57,043 bases of DNA, taken from contig DJPV01000060.1 in assembly GCA_002437435.1 (NCBI GenBank), positions 3,207-60,249 of the forward strand, given 5' to 3'. Position 1 is the stretch's first letter; each line of letters opens with the position of its first letter. Source of the DNA: Lachnospiraceae bacterium UBA6403 (GTDB lineage: Bacteria > Bacillota > Clostridia > Lachnospirales > Lachnospiraceae). Below are positions 28,401 through 36,046 of the stretch, one piece after another. A program made the translations under genes and the position numbers. The notes beneath the pieces were generated by a model, which saw only the letters and a list, made by a program, of their open reading frames with translations, searched no databases and was not told the DNA's origin.

Positions 28401-29969
28401 TAATATATTATACTCTGCTACTCCTTCCGGTGCAGGATCTATATTCCCATTACATTTCAGGATCACAGCTTCCCCGATTTCCACTGAACCGGCTCTCGAA
28501 CTGCTTTCATTAAACACTGCACCGTAACCGATGTTACCTTCTGTCGTTACATTGCCATCGGTAATCTTAATATTACCGCAGGACAGATCACCTGTTTGCT
28601 GTCCAAGATATCCGGCTCCGATCGCGGCACCTGTTCCTATTCGTGTTGCCGTTATGGTTCCCCCGGTTATTGTAATGGAAGATACCCAGCCCGCCATTCC
28701 GCCACCGATTGCGGATGCCTGTTCTCCACCAACAGCCGTTACGATTCCGCCGTTAATCTCAATATTTCCGTTGGCTCCCTCAAATGAACCACCAATTCCG
28801 GCAGCTGAGGTATAAAGATATCCGTACATTCTGTATGTTCCGCCAACGGCTTCTACTGTTCCGCCATCGATAATAATATTTCCCACTGATTGTGGTATTC
28901 CCGGTTGATTTACAATCTTTCCGTCTCCGTTTGCACCGATTCCGGCTGCTGCACCATAATAATCTCCGCCAACAGCCTTCAACTGTCCGTTGCTTTCTTT
29001 CGTAATTCTTAAGGTACACCCTGCTCCCACACAGATACCTGCGCCTCCGGTTGCTCCTTCCAGATAATTACTTCCCTCCAATGTCAGATTTAAGGCAGCT
29101 CCGTTCTTTAAAGTAATTGCTGCTTCTGTTGATTCGAGTTTATCATCACTTGATTTATTCCGATCAATCGTTACATCTCTGATCGTCAGATCCACCGTAA
29201 CACCATCAATCACAATCCCTTTCCAGGACGATTTTCTGTCTATGCCACTATTATCCGTAAAATCTGAAAATTCACCGGTCAGTACTGCATTATTAAATTG
29301 ATCCTGATTGTTCTTATCAATCACAACATTGCATTCGTTGTTAAAAGGAAGATCATCCAGCTTATACTCTCTGCTATCAGACAGCAGACTGACCTGCATC
29401 TCGCCAACCAGGACACAGATCTTCGGAAGTTTCACATTCTCAGCCGGTATAAGCGGGATTTCATCATCATTTACTTCCGGCAGAACCGGCATATAAGTAT
29501 AGGCAGATTCACTCTTGCTGCCATCAAACTCCGCGAAGTCACTTTCTTCCGGATCAAGCTTCCACTCTATTCCTGTCAATGTGAGTTCCGACACTTCTCC
29601 AACATTTTCGGTTCCGATCTCCTTTACCGTCACAGTAAGACTGTCGGGGAACTCAATATCCGCTTCTTTTGCACCGACAGACATAGTCTGCATCTGTATC
29701 TCCTCAGAAAGGTCTTCAAACTCAAGGATCCGGTATTCCTGCAAAATATTTTGTTCTCCGGATTCGGATTCTGCATCCTTCAGAAATTCATCTTCTGTCT
29801 GTGAGGCAGTCATTTCCTGTGCACTTACATAGGTAAATCCTGTATTCAACATAACAGATGCCGTCATCACTACTGCCAGAAGCAGGGCGAGACCACGTCT
29901 GAACGCGCCTGTTTTATATAGGTTTGTGTGTTTCTTTCTCTTTCTGATTTCATATTCTGTTCTGCTCAT
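22443..29969 (-). CDS. Very large surface protein with beta-helix and MBG-type repeats
   Basis: This secreted protein of about 2508 residues is held by a C-terminal membrane helix (ILFNGYFWILIAIVVIVFAM) and a basic tail; no LPxTG-like signal is visible. A long signal sequence (RRGLALLLAVVMTASVMLNT) is followed by a Gly-rich beta-helix of xxINGGIVTAVGG/xxITGGTITATR-type turns (about residues 290-500), with a second such block near 900-970. Ig/Big-like segments come next, then repeated MBG-like domains (VYGDTASEL, VYGEKLPEV, TYGESLSDL). A His/Cys-rich stretch (CDHAKTEIRNAIKATCAAEG) and four 13-residue repeats near the end follow. I chose MSRTEYEIRKRKK as start (GGA-rich site upstream); the frame extends 24 codons more. 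It is divergent from the LytTR regulator, probably a regulatory partner. Adhesion or matrix binding is likely but not shown. Confidence 0.85.
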   Translation of the reverse strand: MSRTEYEIRKRKKHTNLYKTGAFRRGLALLLAVVMTASVMLNTGFTYVSAQEMTASQTEDEFLKDAESESGEQNILQEYRILEFEDLSEEIQMQTMSVGAKEADIEFPDSLTVTVKEIGTENVGEVSELTLTGIEWKLDPEESDFAEFDGSKSESAYTYMPVLPEVNDDEIPLIPAENVKLPKICVLVGEMQVSLLSDSREYKLDDLPFNNECNVVIDKNNQDQFNNAVLTGEFSDFTDNSGIDRKSSWKGIVIDGVTVDLTIRDVTIDRNKSSDDKLESTEAAITLKNGAALNLTLEGSNYLEGATGGAGICVGAGCTLRITKESNGQLKAVGGDYYGAAAGIGANGDGKIVNQPGIPQSVGNIIIDGGTVEAVGGTYRMYGYLYTSAAGIGGSFEGANGNIEINGGIVTAVGGEQASAIGGGMAGWVSSITITGGTITATRIGTGAAIGAGYLGQQTGDLSCGNIKITDGNVTTEGNIGYGAVFNESSSRAGSVEIGEAVILKCNGNIDPAPEGVAEYNILFTIYDGRFEQNTFGNITMDGTEVARKTAVTVSTPGMAKINAKFRSHPLSGKKNFEIQIDGRTYVADVTITYEKTTYESMVGTILYPTTLEFYDIALTQDLTVDNVTIKQKGTELSAEAYYAPNKISKISQHYGTMTVYLPESNADTDISVTVSEINQGNAIVKTGQSISASEENSILMKKPEGIQIRPEILSVGNAEAKLKVTLNYAGVTLWYMEGDETKPDRKTIQSKGTMVNVSGITQDITVRCQDKQMYHFYMLAQLGGTVSEVVEISFGASPSAEVVLKGEVQGIMYESLAGALVRAEGNPGSTVKLLQDISISETIDIGSQADYTIDLNGKTVTAIYNDELYKTIFSLDRGAVLTMRDSVGGGKVDGDCKYPNVQKLFDLKYSAVLVIQSGIFSEKAGTIGGTAGDLKIEGGTFYNKVNVGYFKYVLTGGKFAGELNSGSTVGNILARGYRYRDLTTGEDVSAEMLRAESIQNVEVYVLPSIGGTVTLTGSGIWDENLTAAYAPEAEQSGKEKYIYTWYYQDENGQETKISGTAQSDQPTTSLTSTCRVPEAAVNKWIYCKAEAEGNYYSGSVCSEKMQVLPKNIENNVSHGVIKKYYTGQSVEVTQADLKSKYFRYRGGIYLNLGSEIEIVPDTYRNNTEISTGDSKASVTIRGIGAYTGEYVLKYEILQKDITAEAEASSLAWTAQNVTISAPDGYTICPKTENGYDYENGFAESFMVTEESTSSDGTIISYRLKEDTDGAISSEKHITVKIDKSAPDFGGEEDGIRVENKTWKELLTDISFNFYTKTAEGTIDAADGLSGVAEYYYYVDQVADQASYTPLTKETLDKYAEKASGKFQKAENGKFLLPANEKQVVYAYAVDHAGNRSSYICTEGLVLDTTAPDMQITQPAKEDGALRDTEATIGIELNEDAVLMFFYVWESYFKNTDKYKEYITAVNDYMLNSDPKYPQFLKNENGKWMPMVSEKDPVFDGGRYQYRWKGIQPVKKDKWNLINNAVGVVYRAEGKKGANSIIIDADTIGLMRDTNYTVWIAAVDPAGNITEQQIAFKTAKAMPVMAEPPVVSGVYGDTASELSVTKPGIARYKDEEIKGTWKVTDTGTTLLPMDGSVKCQVTFIPDESYNGNYEAAVFAVTPTLAKCPLVVDVPDLSKVYGEKLPEVTCKIPIMLQDGKTQSLVEGDTEESIQESLRLVTEATKDSPAGKYEFTVTSDSPKYEVTAEYFDTSTSEGASTPKSKGTLTITRAEGKLEKTADFKETQEMRYQHDVDKASFRLGVKANHNEIALHYEVSNATDGNGEVIANENISDQLLAITEDGLVTLKGAGSAEITVSLPECRNYTAAAETVTVQVNITKREVAQQQLKTTALTYGESLSDLDITQMVFTDADDNTVIIPGTIKWKVPDMKPDAGSYEAEYIFEPYDASDSSWKNNYKPYEGTVTVTVNKAKAKLANTPVPGDVVYKPDRALSEFLLNNMAKTYGCVEDVNGNYMAGWWTFKDPEVMMKPLQAGSKSYEIYFEPDPAPAYGNSNYDFSDVKATVTITVKKAIPYVSVPPATNEYTHGDFLYNQNLTEGTVIYGDGKGGPGSGTSGADMSIPGSFTWKDPSTQVSYERSNGAEYEYVFTPDDSTSFETVTGKVTITVNKAEYPPLMPGHILDVAYSCTNVNKVELPQGWEWEEADREKELIVGDKVVATAVYRETDASNYENTSVSIQIIRAACDHAKTEIRNAIKATCAAEGNTGETWCLICKEKLSDGDMIPKDAANHTALDQTVIREATTSAEGLIIQECKACGYSREITIPKLPYKNDDPESGDTSDKQGEKPGSGDTSDKQGEKPGSGDASDKQGKKPGSEEDSDKQNEKPGSDSSRSSDDPVTPTPVSGEAAQVSTLPDDSMEAKADTVKPDKTGEEAEQEQSISDDDHSGTENKTQGADLSGQAEEKEVNSDSGYILFNGYFWILIAIVVIVFAMTGVVYVLWRKREKQKNQH
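22813..22985. repeat. 39-bp tandem repeats in the large surface protein gene
   Basis: GATCCCGG recurs at 22813, 22852, 22891, 22930 and (as GATTCCGG) 22969, an exact 39-bp period. Each unit encodes 13 residues of the type SGDTSDKQGEKPG. The middle copies are nearly identical, so copy number could change by slippage or recombination without breaking the frame. The repeat forms a hydrophilic stalk before the membrane anchor. Confidence 0.85.
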
Positions 29970-30122
29970 ATCTTTTTTCCTTTTCATCTCATTAAATATA
30001 CTGGTCGCCATACAAATACAAATTATTATCCATATTGTCATAATCTGCCTGACCCTAAACAGCCAGCCACGTTTTTACCATTTTATGCAAGCAGAAAAGG
30101 AAAAATCAATACAACCAGCACC

Positions 30123-30151
30123 AAAAGACATCTGGCCGCACGAAAAGACAT
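30123..30151. promoter_or_regulatory. 9-bp direct repeat, candidate LytTR regulator site
   Basis: AAAAGACAT occurs twice with an 11-bp gap (20-bp period). It lies in the 258-bp region between the divergent large surface gene and the LytTR regulator, just upstream of a promoter with a good TATAAT (30183-30188) but no clear -35 box. LytTR proteins bind paired 9-bp direct repeats about two helical turns apart. Confidence 0.4.
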
Positions 30152-30227
30152 GAAAAATCTTTTTTCAGAAAAATAATTTTGTTATAATAAGATTCGGGAG
30201 AATATTTCAAATTAAAGGGAGGCATTT

Positions 30228-30974
30228 ATGCGATTTGCAATAATCGATGATCTGGATTCGGAACGGGTGCAGGTCCTTAAATTATTTGAAGAATACAAGG
30301 ATATACGACATATAGACTTTTTTGTTGATGATTTTCGTAGCGGGGAAGACTTTCTTTCCTCTTTCGTACCCTATACATATGACATCATCTTTATGGATAT
30401 TTATATGATTGGATTAAGTGGAGTAGAAACAGCTAAGCGTCTTCGCTGCACCGATCGCCATTCTCTGCTGATTTTTCTTACTTCAAGCGGAGATCATATG
30501 GGGGATGCATTCTCCGTACACGCCTTTGATTACCTGACAAAACCTTTAATCAAGGAAAGACTCTTTGCCTGCCTTGATGACTCCATGAAGCTTTTGCCCA
30601 AACCAGAAGAATACCTTTCTTTTACAACAAACGGATGTGAAATGCGTCTGTTTTATGGGAATATCGTTGTACTGCAAGCTTCCGGTCATTACACGATCCT
30701 GATTGACTCCACAGGCAAAGAATACTCCGTTTATTCCTCTTTTTCGTTTTTCACAAAACCTCTTATGGAAGATGCACGTTTCCTTCTGGTTAGCCGGGGT
30801 GTACTGGTAAATATGGATTTTATTTCCGGATTCACTGCCAAAACCTGTGAATTACAAGACGGGTGCATTGTCCCTATTACCATTCGTAAGCAAAAAATAT
30901 TAGAGCAGGCCTTTCATAATTATACATTTTCCAAGCTCCACCATCAGGCCGCAGAAAGGACGAAAAACCTATGA
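30228..30974 (+). CDS. LytTR-family response regulator
   Basis: The 248-residue regulator has a receiver domain with Asp57 (YDIIFMDIYM) and Lys105 (DYLTKPL), then a LytTR DNA-binding domain from about residue 130 (VLQASGHYTILID ... FLLVSRGVLVNMDFI). This is the AgrA/LytR class, which binds short direct repeats and commonly controls surface or secreted products. GGGAGG lies seven bases before the ATG. Its stop overlaps the kinase start (ATGA), so the two are coupled. The divergent 2.5-kb-residue-scale surface gene and the convergent sorted surface protein are the natural candidate targets. Confidence 0.93.
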   Translation: MRFAIIDDLDSERVQVLKLFEEYKDIRHIDFFVDDFRSGEDFLSSFVPYTYDIIFMDIYMIGLSGVETAKRLRCTDRHSLLIFLTSSGDHMGDAFSVHAFDYLTKPLIKERLFACLDDSMKLLPKPEEYLSFTTNGCEMRLFYGNIVVLQASGHYTILIDSTGKEYSVYSSFSFFTKPLMEDARFLLVSRGVLVNMDFISGFTAKTCELQDGCIVPITIRKQKILEQAFHNYTFSKLHHQAAERTKNL

Positions 30975-32275
30975 AATTTGTCTCTGAACTGGTACAATTT
31001 ATGGTCATTATTCCGGCTGCCATTCTTTGCCTGATTCCCATGAAGAACCAGCTGATCCTTCCTATGAAAAAACTCATTAACATTACATCCCTGTCTCTCA
31101 CCATCGGAATCCTTGCAGGTGCCCTGATCGCTTCAGTTCTCAACATTTCCGTAAATGCTATATTACTGCCGGTGATCTTATTACTTTTTATCTGCTATGA
31201 CCATGTATTGAAAAGCCACTTAGCAGCCAATGCTGCCATTTTTCTGCTTGTTATGGCTTTAATGTCGTTTCCAGCAGATATTGCCATTTCCATTGATTGT
31301 CAGATTCATCCATGGGAAAATATGAACTCTCCCTGTATCCTGGTCAATATCATACAGGTTGCTGTCAGCTGTCTGTTTTTGCTTGTTTTCGGTCCGGTCT
31401 TTTCAAAGTTTTTAAGCCGATTAGTTGATCTGATCGAATCCCCGAAGATCTGGGCGGTTTCTTTGCCTGTACCCGTAATCTTTATCCTTCTTAATATGCT
31501 CATGCAGCCACAAAAAAACAGCACTATGCATGTGAACCGGGTCTATGTCATGTACCTGTGCTATATCGCTCTGGCGTTCTTCCTGTTTGCCGTGATTTAC
31601 AGCATATTTTACCTTATGGCTACAGAGCTGCTTCGCAGTGCCGAAGATCGCGAACGTATCCGTTTTTTCGAAATGCAGGAAAGCCAGTATCTTGCGCAGC
31701 AGCGTTATATCGCGGAATCCTCAAGACAACGTCATGATTTTCGACAGCACCTGTTAAGCATTACCCAGATGGTGCAAAACAGGTCATACGACGAATTGAC
31801 CGAATATCTGTCTGAGTATCTTACTGCACTACCCGATACCCAGACCATTTACTGTCAGAATATTCCCGTAAACGCCCTGCTGAATTATTATGCTTCTATG
31901 ATGGATCAGGCACAGATCCGCCGCAACTGGCAAATCAGTCTGCCTGCTTCTCTGCACATTTCCGATCCGGAATTATGTTCACTGCTTGGTAACCTGTTAG
32001 AAAATGTCCTGTATGCATGCCAGACACTTTCCCCTGAAAACCGGTATCATAATTTCACCATCTGTTTAGAACACGATCATTATCTGTATCTGGTATCTTC
32101 TAACAGCTTCAACGGCATGGTAAAACAGAGGAATCAACTTTATCTGTCCACACATAAGAATGGTTCCGGCATTGGTCTGTCTTCCATTGCAGCCATTGCC
32201 GAAAAGTACAACGGGATTGCACAGTTTTCACATACCAATGAGGAATTCCATATTAATATTGTCATGGACAAGTAG
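30971..32275 (+). CDS. GHKL-type sensor histidine kinase
   Basis: The 434-residue kinase has six or more membrane helices in the first 220 residues, then a short coiled linker (RERIRFFEMQESQYLAQQRY). The AgrC-like H box is RHDFRQHL (His255), and the ATPase domain has NLLENVLYACQ and GSGIGLSSIAAIAEKYNG. AgrC-type kinases sense small peptides or membrane signals. No AgrD/AgrB-like genes are seen nearby, so the signal is unknown. It is coupled to the upstream LytTR regulator by an ATGA overlap and ends 7 bp from the converging surface protein gene. Confidence 0.92.
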   Translation: MKFVSELVQFMVIIPAAILCLIPMKNQLILPMKKLINITSLSLTIGILAGALIASVLNISVNAILLPVILLLFICYDHVLKSHLAANAAIFLLVMALMSFPADIAISIDCQIHPWENMNSPCILVNIIQVAVSCLFLLVFGPVFSKFLSRLVDLIESPKIWAVSLPVPVIFILLNMLMQPQKNSTMHVNRVYVMYLCYIALAFFLFAVIYSIFYLMATELLRSAEDRERIRFFEMQESQYLAQQRYIAESSRQRHDFRQHLLSITQMVQNRSYDELTEYLSEYLTALPDTQTIYCQNIPVNALLNYYASMMDQAQIRRNWQISLPASLHISDPELCSLLGNLLENVLYACQTLSPENRYHNFTICLEHDHYLYLVSSNSFNGMVKQRNQLYLSTHKNGSGIGLSSIAAIAEKYNGIAQFSHTNEEFHINIVMDK

Positions 32276-32282
32276 CTTTGTG

Positions 32283-34019
32283 TTATCTATTGTACTTTTT
32301 CTTTCTGTCGACAACGGTTGTACCGATAGCTGTGCCACCGCTGACAAACAGCAGAGCAATCCACAGAAGTATATTGCTGGCATCACCGGTCTTCGGGCTT
32401 GTTGTTTCGCCGGTCTTCGGCTTGGTATCGTCCGGTGTTGTCTTTGCAGAGTCGGGCTTCCAAGTTGCTTCATAGGTGGCATCGCCTGTCACTGTGGCTG
32501 CAACCGCTGGCTTCCAACCAGCAAAGGTATAGCCCTTACGGGCAGGTGTGCCATTGAATGCAGGGGTCGCCTTGCCAGCTTCCACAGTATAGGTCTGATC
32601 CTTGAAGATCTCTTCACCATCCACACCGTCAGTGTAGGTAACGGTGTACTTCTCGGAAGAAGTCGTACCACCTGCCTCCGGGATCATTGCCAAGTCGGTG
32701 AGAACCCACATGGTACTGTCGGAACCGTCGCCCATGTCGCCTTCGTAACGCTTATAATTCACAAATTCGCCGTTGATCTTCAGCTTGGTGTCGGATCCGA
32801 ATACATAAGTGGTATTTTCACTTTCAACAAAGCCAGCAGCTTTCACATACACACCGTAATGATAGGTCTTCCCAGCTTCAAAAGCGGTGATTTTATTTTC
32901 ATAAGCGCCGCTAAAGGACTCCGAGGAAATCGCTCCGGTCTTGCTGTCCAGCTCCCACCACTCGCAATCGTAGTTATAGTTTGCGCCGTCAGGGATCTTA
33001 CCGGTGAACACGGGCTTATCGCCGTCCTTGAAGCTGACAGTGACGTTGTTGATCTCCACTACATCAATAACTTTCACAGTAGGCATAGTGATCGTTTTAA
33101 CGGAAGGAACATACAGGAAAGCTCCACTCAAGTTTGTCTTTACGCTTTCCCCATTTACCGTCATGACAGTATCTTTACGAAAGGAATATCCGTCTTTCGG
33201 CTTCAGCATAAGAAAATACACATATTTTTTTCCACTTTCAAATTCCTTAATCGTCTGCAGAGATCCGTGTGAGCCGTTATCGGAATACCAGGCGGCAACG
33301 GGTTCGTTGCCTTCAAATTCCTGCCAGCACTCATAGACGATCTCATATTTATCTGCATCGGCATTATATACCTCAGCTGTTGCCTGTGGGGCATCGCCCG
33401 GCTGATAGTTGAAGTTCACCCCCTGAACAGCGGCAGAGGTGATGGATTCCGTTGCCGGGATAATAAGGCATGCCCTCTCGTAGACATGGTTACGAATGTA
33501 GTAGTCGTCCCGAAGAATCTCATTAATGGTCACCTTGCCGGTTACCGGGTCTTTCGAAGTAGAGTTATAAGTCAACTGGGACCCGTCGTAGGTGGTCGTC
33601 ATCCGACTCTTATTCTCCCTGTACTCTGTAAAGTACTGCTGCTCCTCCGTCTGCTGCTGAATACCTCTGATATCCAGTGTAAGGGTGGTTTTGTTGTTTG
33701 CACTGTCATAAGCTGCCTGAATGGTCAGGTCGCCCAAGTCTATGAAGGTCAGAATATTGCCATTAAGATCGGACTGGTCGCCATCTACAAGAGCAATCCC
33801 GTTCACATAGGTAACCGTTTCGTCTGTCCTTGTGTCGGTGTAATTGTTCCGTATTGTCGTTTTGACCGTCACGTCACTGCCTCTCGTAACATCCATAGCT
33901 CCTTTTTGTGCAGAAGCTGCATCTTCTGCAGCAAACACCAATATCGGTGCCAGCGACAGCACTATACACAGCGTGAGCAGTGCTGTCAGCAGCTTGATTA
34001 TTATGGGTCTTGTTTTCAT
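32283..34019 (-). CDS. Cell-wall-sorted surface protein with PKTGD signal
   Basis: The 578-residue protein has a signal peptide (MKTRPIIIKLLTALLTLCIV...), a central region with two similar VEINNVTVSFKDGDKP / VQGVNFNYQPGDAPQ-type modules, and a Listeria-Bacteroides-type repeat (YTVEAGKATPAFNGTPARKGYTF, FAGWKPAV...ATYEATW). The C-terminal sorting signal is SPKTGD (541-546), a hydrophobic helix and RKKKYNR. The start is ATG with an AAGGAG site seven bases away. By eye the gene is richer in G+C than its neighbours and is bordered by a TnpV transposon relic, so it may have been acquired by transfer. It converges on the GHKL kinase gene. The ligand is unknown. Confidence 0.88.
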   Translation of the reverse strand: MKTRPIIIKLLTALLTLCIVLSLAPILVFAAEDAASAQKGAMDVTRGSDVTVKTTIRNNYTDTRTDETVTYVNGIALVDGDQSDLNGNILTFIDLGDLTIQAAYDSANNKTTLTLDIRGIQQQTEEQQYFTEYRENKSRMTTTYDGSQLTYNSTSKDPVTGKVTINEILRDDYYIRNHVYERACLIIPATESITSAAVQGVNFNYQPGDAPQATAEVYNADADKYEIVYECWQEFEGNEPVAAWYSDNGSHGSLQTIKEFESGKKYVYFLMLKPKDGYSFRKDTVMTVNGESVKTNLSGAFLYVPSVKTITMPTVKVIDVVEINNVTVSFKDGDKPVFTGKIPDGANYNYDCEWWELDSKTGAISSESFSGAYENKITAFEAGKTYHYGVYVKAAGFVESENTTYVFGSDTKLKINGEFVNYKRYEGDMGDGSDSTMWVLTDLAMIPEAGGTTSSEKYTVTYTDGVDGEEIFKDQTYTVEAGKATPAFNGTPARKGYTFAGWKPAVAATVTGDATYEATWKPDSAKTTPDDTKPKTGETTSPKTGDASNILLWIALLFVSGGTAIGTTVVDRKKKYNR

Positions 34020-34140
34020 TGGTTTGCTCCTTTCTGCGGCTTCTGCCGCAATAAACACACTTTTTGAATTCAGTTTATCCAGCCGATAAACACTCTGGCA
34101 TATTTAGGTATGTAAATTATACCATATAATAGGTATAAAT

Positions 34141-34282
34141 TCAGCGTAGAAATAATTTCTCCGCCTGTCGGTCAATGTTTGCAGGATAACTGTTCAGCTT
34201 ACCGCTGGTTAACAGATTGGTGTAACGCACCCTGTAACTCATAACAAAGCCCGTTCTTTTCGTTATAAATGTACTTGCCCAT
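34141..34282 (-). pseudogene. TnpV transposon protein remnant
   Basis: From ATG at 34280-34282 the peptide is MGKYIYNEKNGLCYELQG, the N-terminus of TnpV. The frame then runs to an early stop. In the next frame the typical later part appears: YTNLLTSGKLNSYPANIDRQ, then AEKLF, ending at TGA (34141-34143). The intervening TnpV region (about 25-30 residues) and the C-terminus are missing, so there is a deletion with a frameshift. TnpV is carried by Tn4451/Tn916-like and related integrative elements of Firmicutes. No recombinase or att site was recognised beside it. Confidence 0.8.
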
Positions 34283-34404
34283 TGCATGTTCGTTCCTCCA
34301 CATAAAGATTATACTTCTTTCTTCCTCAAAATCCGCTCCGCTGTCTACAAAACACTGTACTTTGAAGTTTTGTCCTCATCTGGGTTCACATATGATTTAT
34401 TTCT

Positions 34405-34433
34405 AAAAAAGGTGTGTGTCATTTGACACTACC
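34405..34433 (-). terminator. Terminator of the TetR gene
   Basis: GGTAGTGTCA-AA-TGACACACACC followed by TTTTTTAG on the minus strand, about 45 bp after the regulator stop. The stem core is GTGTCA/TGACAC. Confidence 0.6.
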
Positions 34434-34479
34434 CACGCAAGCACGTATTTCTTATATCCCTTTGTACCCCGGCATCCTG

Positions 34480-35130
34480 TTATACGGATGCTGTCGCATA
34501 GTTTACGATCATTTCCTTTAACCGTATCAGCTCCGGCGTGTAATCCCTGTTATCCTCTGCGCCCCATATAAAACCTCCTGCGTAGTGGGTACAGGCTGCC
34601 ATCATCGTATGTACGGTCACACGGATAAATTCATCCTCCGGTATATCCGTGCGAAGGGTATGATCTTCCTTTGCTTTCTCATACATCATATGCAGTCGGA
34701 TATCAACCGAATACAGCGATGCATGAAACTCCTCAAGCTGTGCCGGATCTGCGCCTTCATGTGTGACGTAATAGTTGAAGTTATCATTGTATTGCAGCAG
34801 ATCCTTATGGTTCTGATACATCTCAATATAACTGTCCAGCGTGAATATGAATCGACCGACCGCCGGAATATCATGAACCGATGAGATCGGTCTGTTTCTA
34901 TCCAGCTCGTCCAGATATGCTTTCCACTGCGCCGCACAGACTGCGATTACAAGTGCTGTCTTATTCGGATAACACCGGAATAAGGTTGCCCTGCCGATAC
35001 CGACTGCCTCAGCAATCTCGCCCATGCTCACCGCTTCGATCTTCTTCTCTACAAAGATGCGAAATGCTGTATCCAGAATCCTCTGTCGACGTTCATTTTC
35101 TTTTGCTTTTTGTTTCTCTGATTTACTCAT
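34480..35130 (-). CDS. TetR/AcrR-family transcriptional regulator
   Basis: This 216-residue regulator has a basic N-terminus and a clear TetR helix-turn-helix (RRQRILDTAFRIFVEK ... VSMGEIAEAVGIGRATLFRCYPNKTAL), then an all-helical ligand domain. The start MSKSEKQKAKENER is chosen because AAGGA lies upstream and because the 48 residues before it are hydrophobic and atypical. It is downstream of the aldo/keto reductase remnant, separated by a strong bidirectional terminator. It may once have controlled the redox genes at 35326-37135, but nothing in the sequence proves it. Confidence 0.92.
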   Translation of the reverse strand: MSKSEKQKAKENERRQRILDTAFRIFVEKKIEAVSMGEIAEAVGIGRATLFRCYPNKTALVIAVCAAQWKAYLDELDRNRPISSVHDIPAVGRFIFTLDSYIEMYQNHKDLLQYNDNFNYYVTHEGADPAQLEEFHASLYSVDIRLHMMYEKAKEDHTLRTDIPEDEFIRVTVHTMMAACTHYAGGFIWGAEDNRDYTPELIRLKEMIVNYATASV

Positions 35131-35214
35131 TACTTTCTTCCTTTTTTTGATACGTCCTGTATCATTAATTTTATAAGAATTGACATATGATGTCAATACG
35201 CACAAGCAAAACAT

Positions 35215-35292
35215 AAAAAAGCCAATATAGCCTGCCGATGGTCTGTCCCTCAGATTTTGGACGTGTATCAACAACGCTACATTGGCTTTTTG
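35215..35292. terminator. Bidirectional terminator between the redox genes and the TetR gene
   Basis: AAAAAAGCCAATATAGC (35215-35231) and GCTACATTGGCTTTTT (35276-35291) form a long stem with A/T runs on both sides. It can end transcription of the aldo/keto reductase on the minus strand. Confidence 0.85.
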
Positions 35293-35325
35293 TTTTTAAT
35301 TTCAATATTATCTGATTATTTCTTC

Positions 35326-36033
35326 TCATCCAGCAGCACTACGCCGGGTTTTGGATTCTCGAAGAGATTCGGATTCCCATTTGTCTCTTGCCAGATGTCC
35401 GGCTGCAAGCGGGCTGTATGGCATCAGGGATACATTCATCTGTTTACAGATCGGTATCAGTTCACGCTCATCTTCACGATACAACAGATTGTAATGATTC
35501 TCCATAGCCGCAAACTGTGTCCAGCCATTCTCCTTTGCAGCAAGCTGCATGTTATAGAACTGATATCCATACATTGCAGATGCTCCAAGGGCGCGTACCT
35601 TACCCATCTTCACCAGATCATGCAGGGCTTCCATCGTTTCCTCAATCGGAGTCTCATAATCAAATCTGTGTATGATATACAGATCCAGATAATCGGTTCC
35701 CAGACGCTTCAACGTGCCATCGATCTCGCGGAAAATGGCATCCCGTTTCAGCCGTCCTTCATTGAAATAAACCTTGGATGCGATCACGACTTTATCTCTC
35801 GTCGTATGCTTCTTCAGTGCCTTTCCCAGATATTCTTCACTGGTGCCGGCAGAGTATGTATTTGCTGTATCAAAGAAATTGATCCCAAGATCCAACGCAT
35901 GTGCTGTCATCTTTTCTGTGTCGTCTTCATCCAATGTCCAGTCATGCATGGTTCCGGCTTTTCCAAAACTCATACATCCGACACACAACTTCGATACTTC
36001 GATCCCTGTATTTCCAAGTGTGGTATATTCCAT
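35326..36033 (-). CDS. Aldo/keto reductase, C-terminally truncated
   Basis: The 235-residue reading frame starts MEYTTLGNTGIEVSKLCVGC (GGGGAG site). The catalytic tetrad is visible: Asp and Tyr in FFDTANTYSAGTSEE, Lys in VIASKVYF and His in IIHRFDYETP. The family normally has about 320 residues. Here the sequence is recognisable to SPLAAGHLARDKWESESLRE and then stops after KTRRSAAG. The last 70-90 residues, which include the NADPH-binding SPIIGATK-type segment, are missing. The protein is therefore probably inactive. It lies 13 bp after an intact flavodoxin gene, a pairing common in MerR-controlled redox clusters. Confidence 0.85.
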   Translation of the reverse strand: MEYTTLGNTGIEVSKLCVGCMSFGKAGTMHDWTLDEDDTEKMTAHALDLGINFFDTANTYSAGTSEEYLGKALKKHTTRDKVVIASKVYFNEGRLKRDAIFREIDGTLKRLGTDYLDLYIIHRFDYETPIEETMEALHDLVKMGKVRALGASAMYGYQFYNMQLAAKENGWTQFAAMENHYNLLYREDERELIPICKQMNVSLMPYSPLAAGHLARDKWESESLRESKTRRSAAG

Positions 36034-36046
36034 CTCTGTCTCCCCT

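Noticed and set aside
32160..33272. A 370-residue plus-strand reading frame
   Set aside because: It lies antisense to the sorted surface protein, which has a signal peptide, known repeats and a sorting signal. The plus-strand product has no recognisable domain.
35317..35350. The reading FENPKPGVVLLDEKK in the shifted frame as the true end of the aldo/keto reductase
   Set aside because: It does not resemble the normal C-terminus of that family, so a simple frameshift would not restore the protein. It could be a piece of another gene, but this is not supportable.
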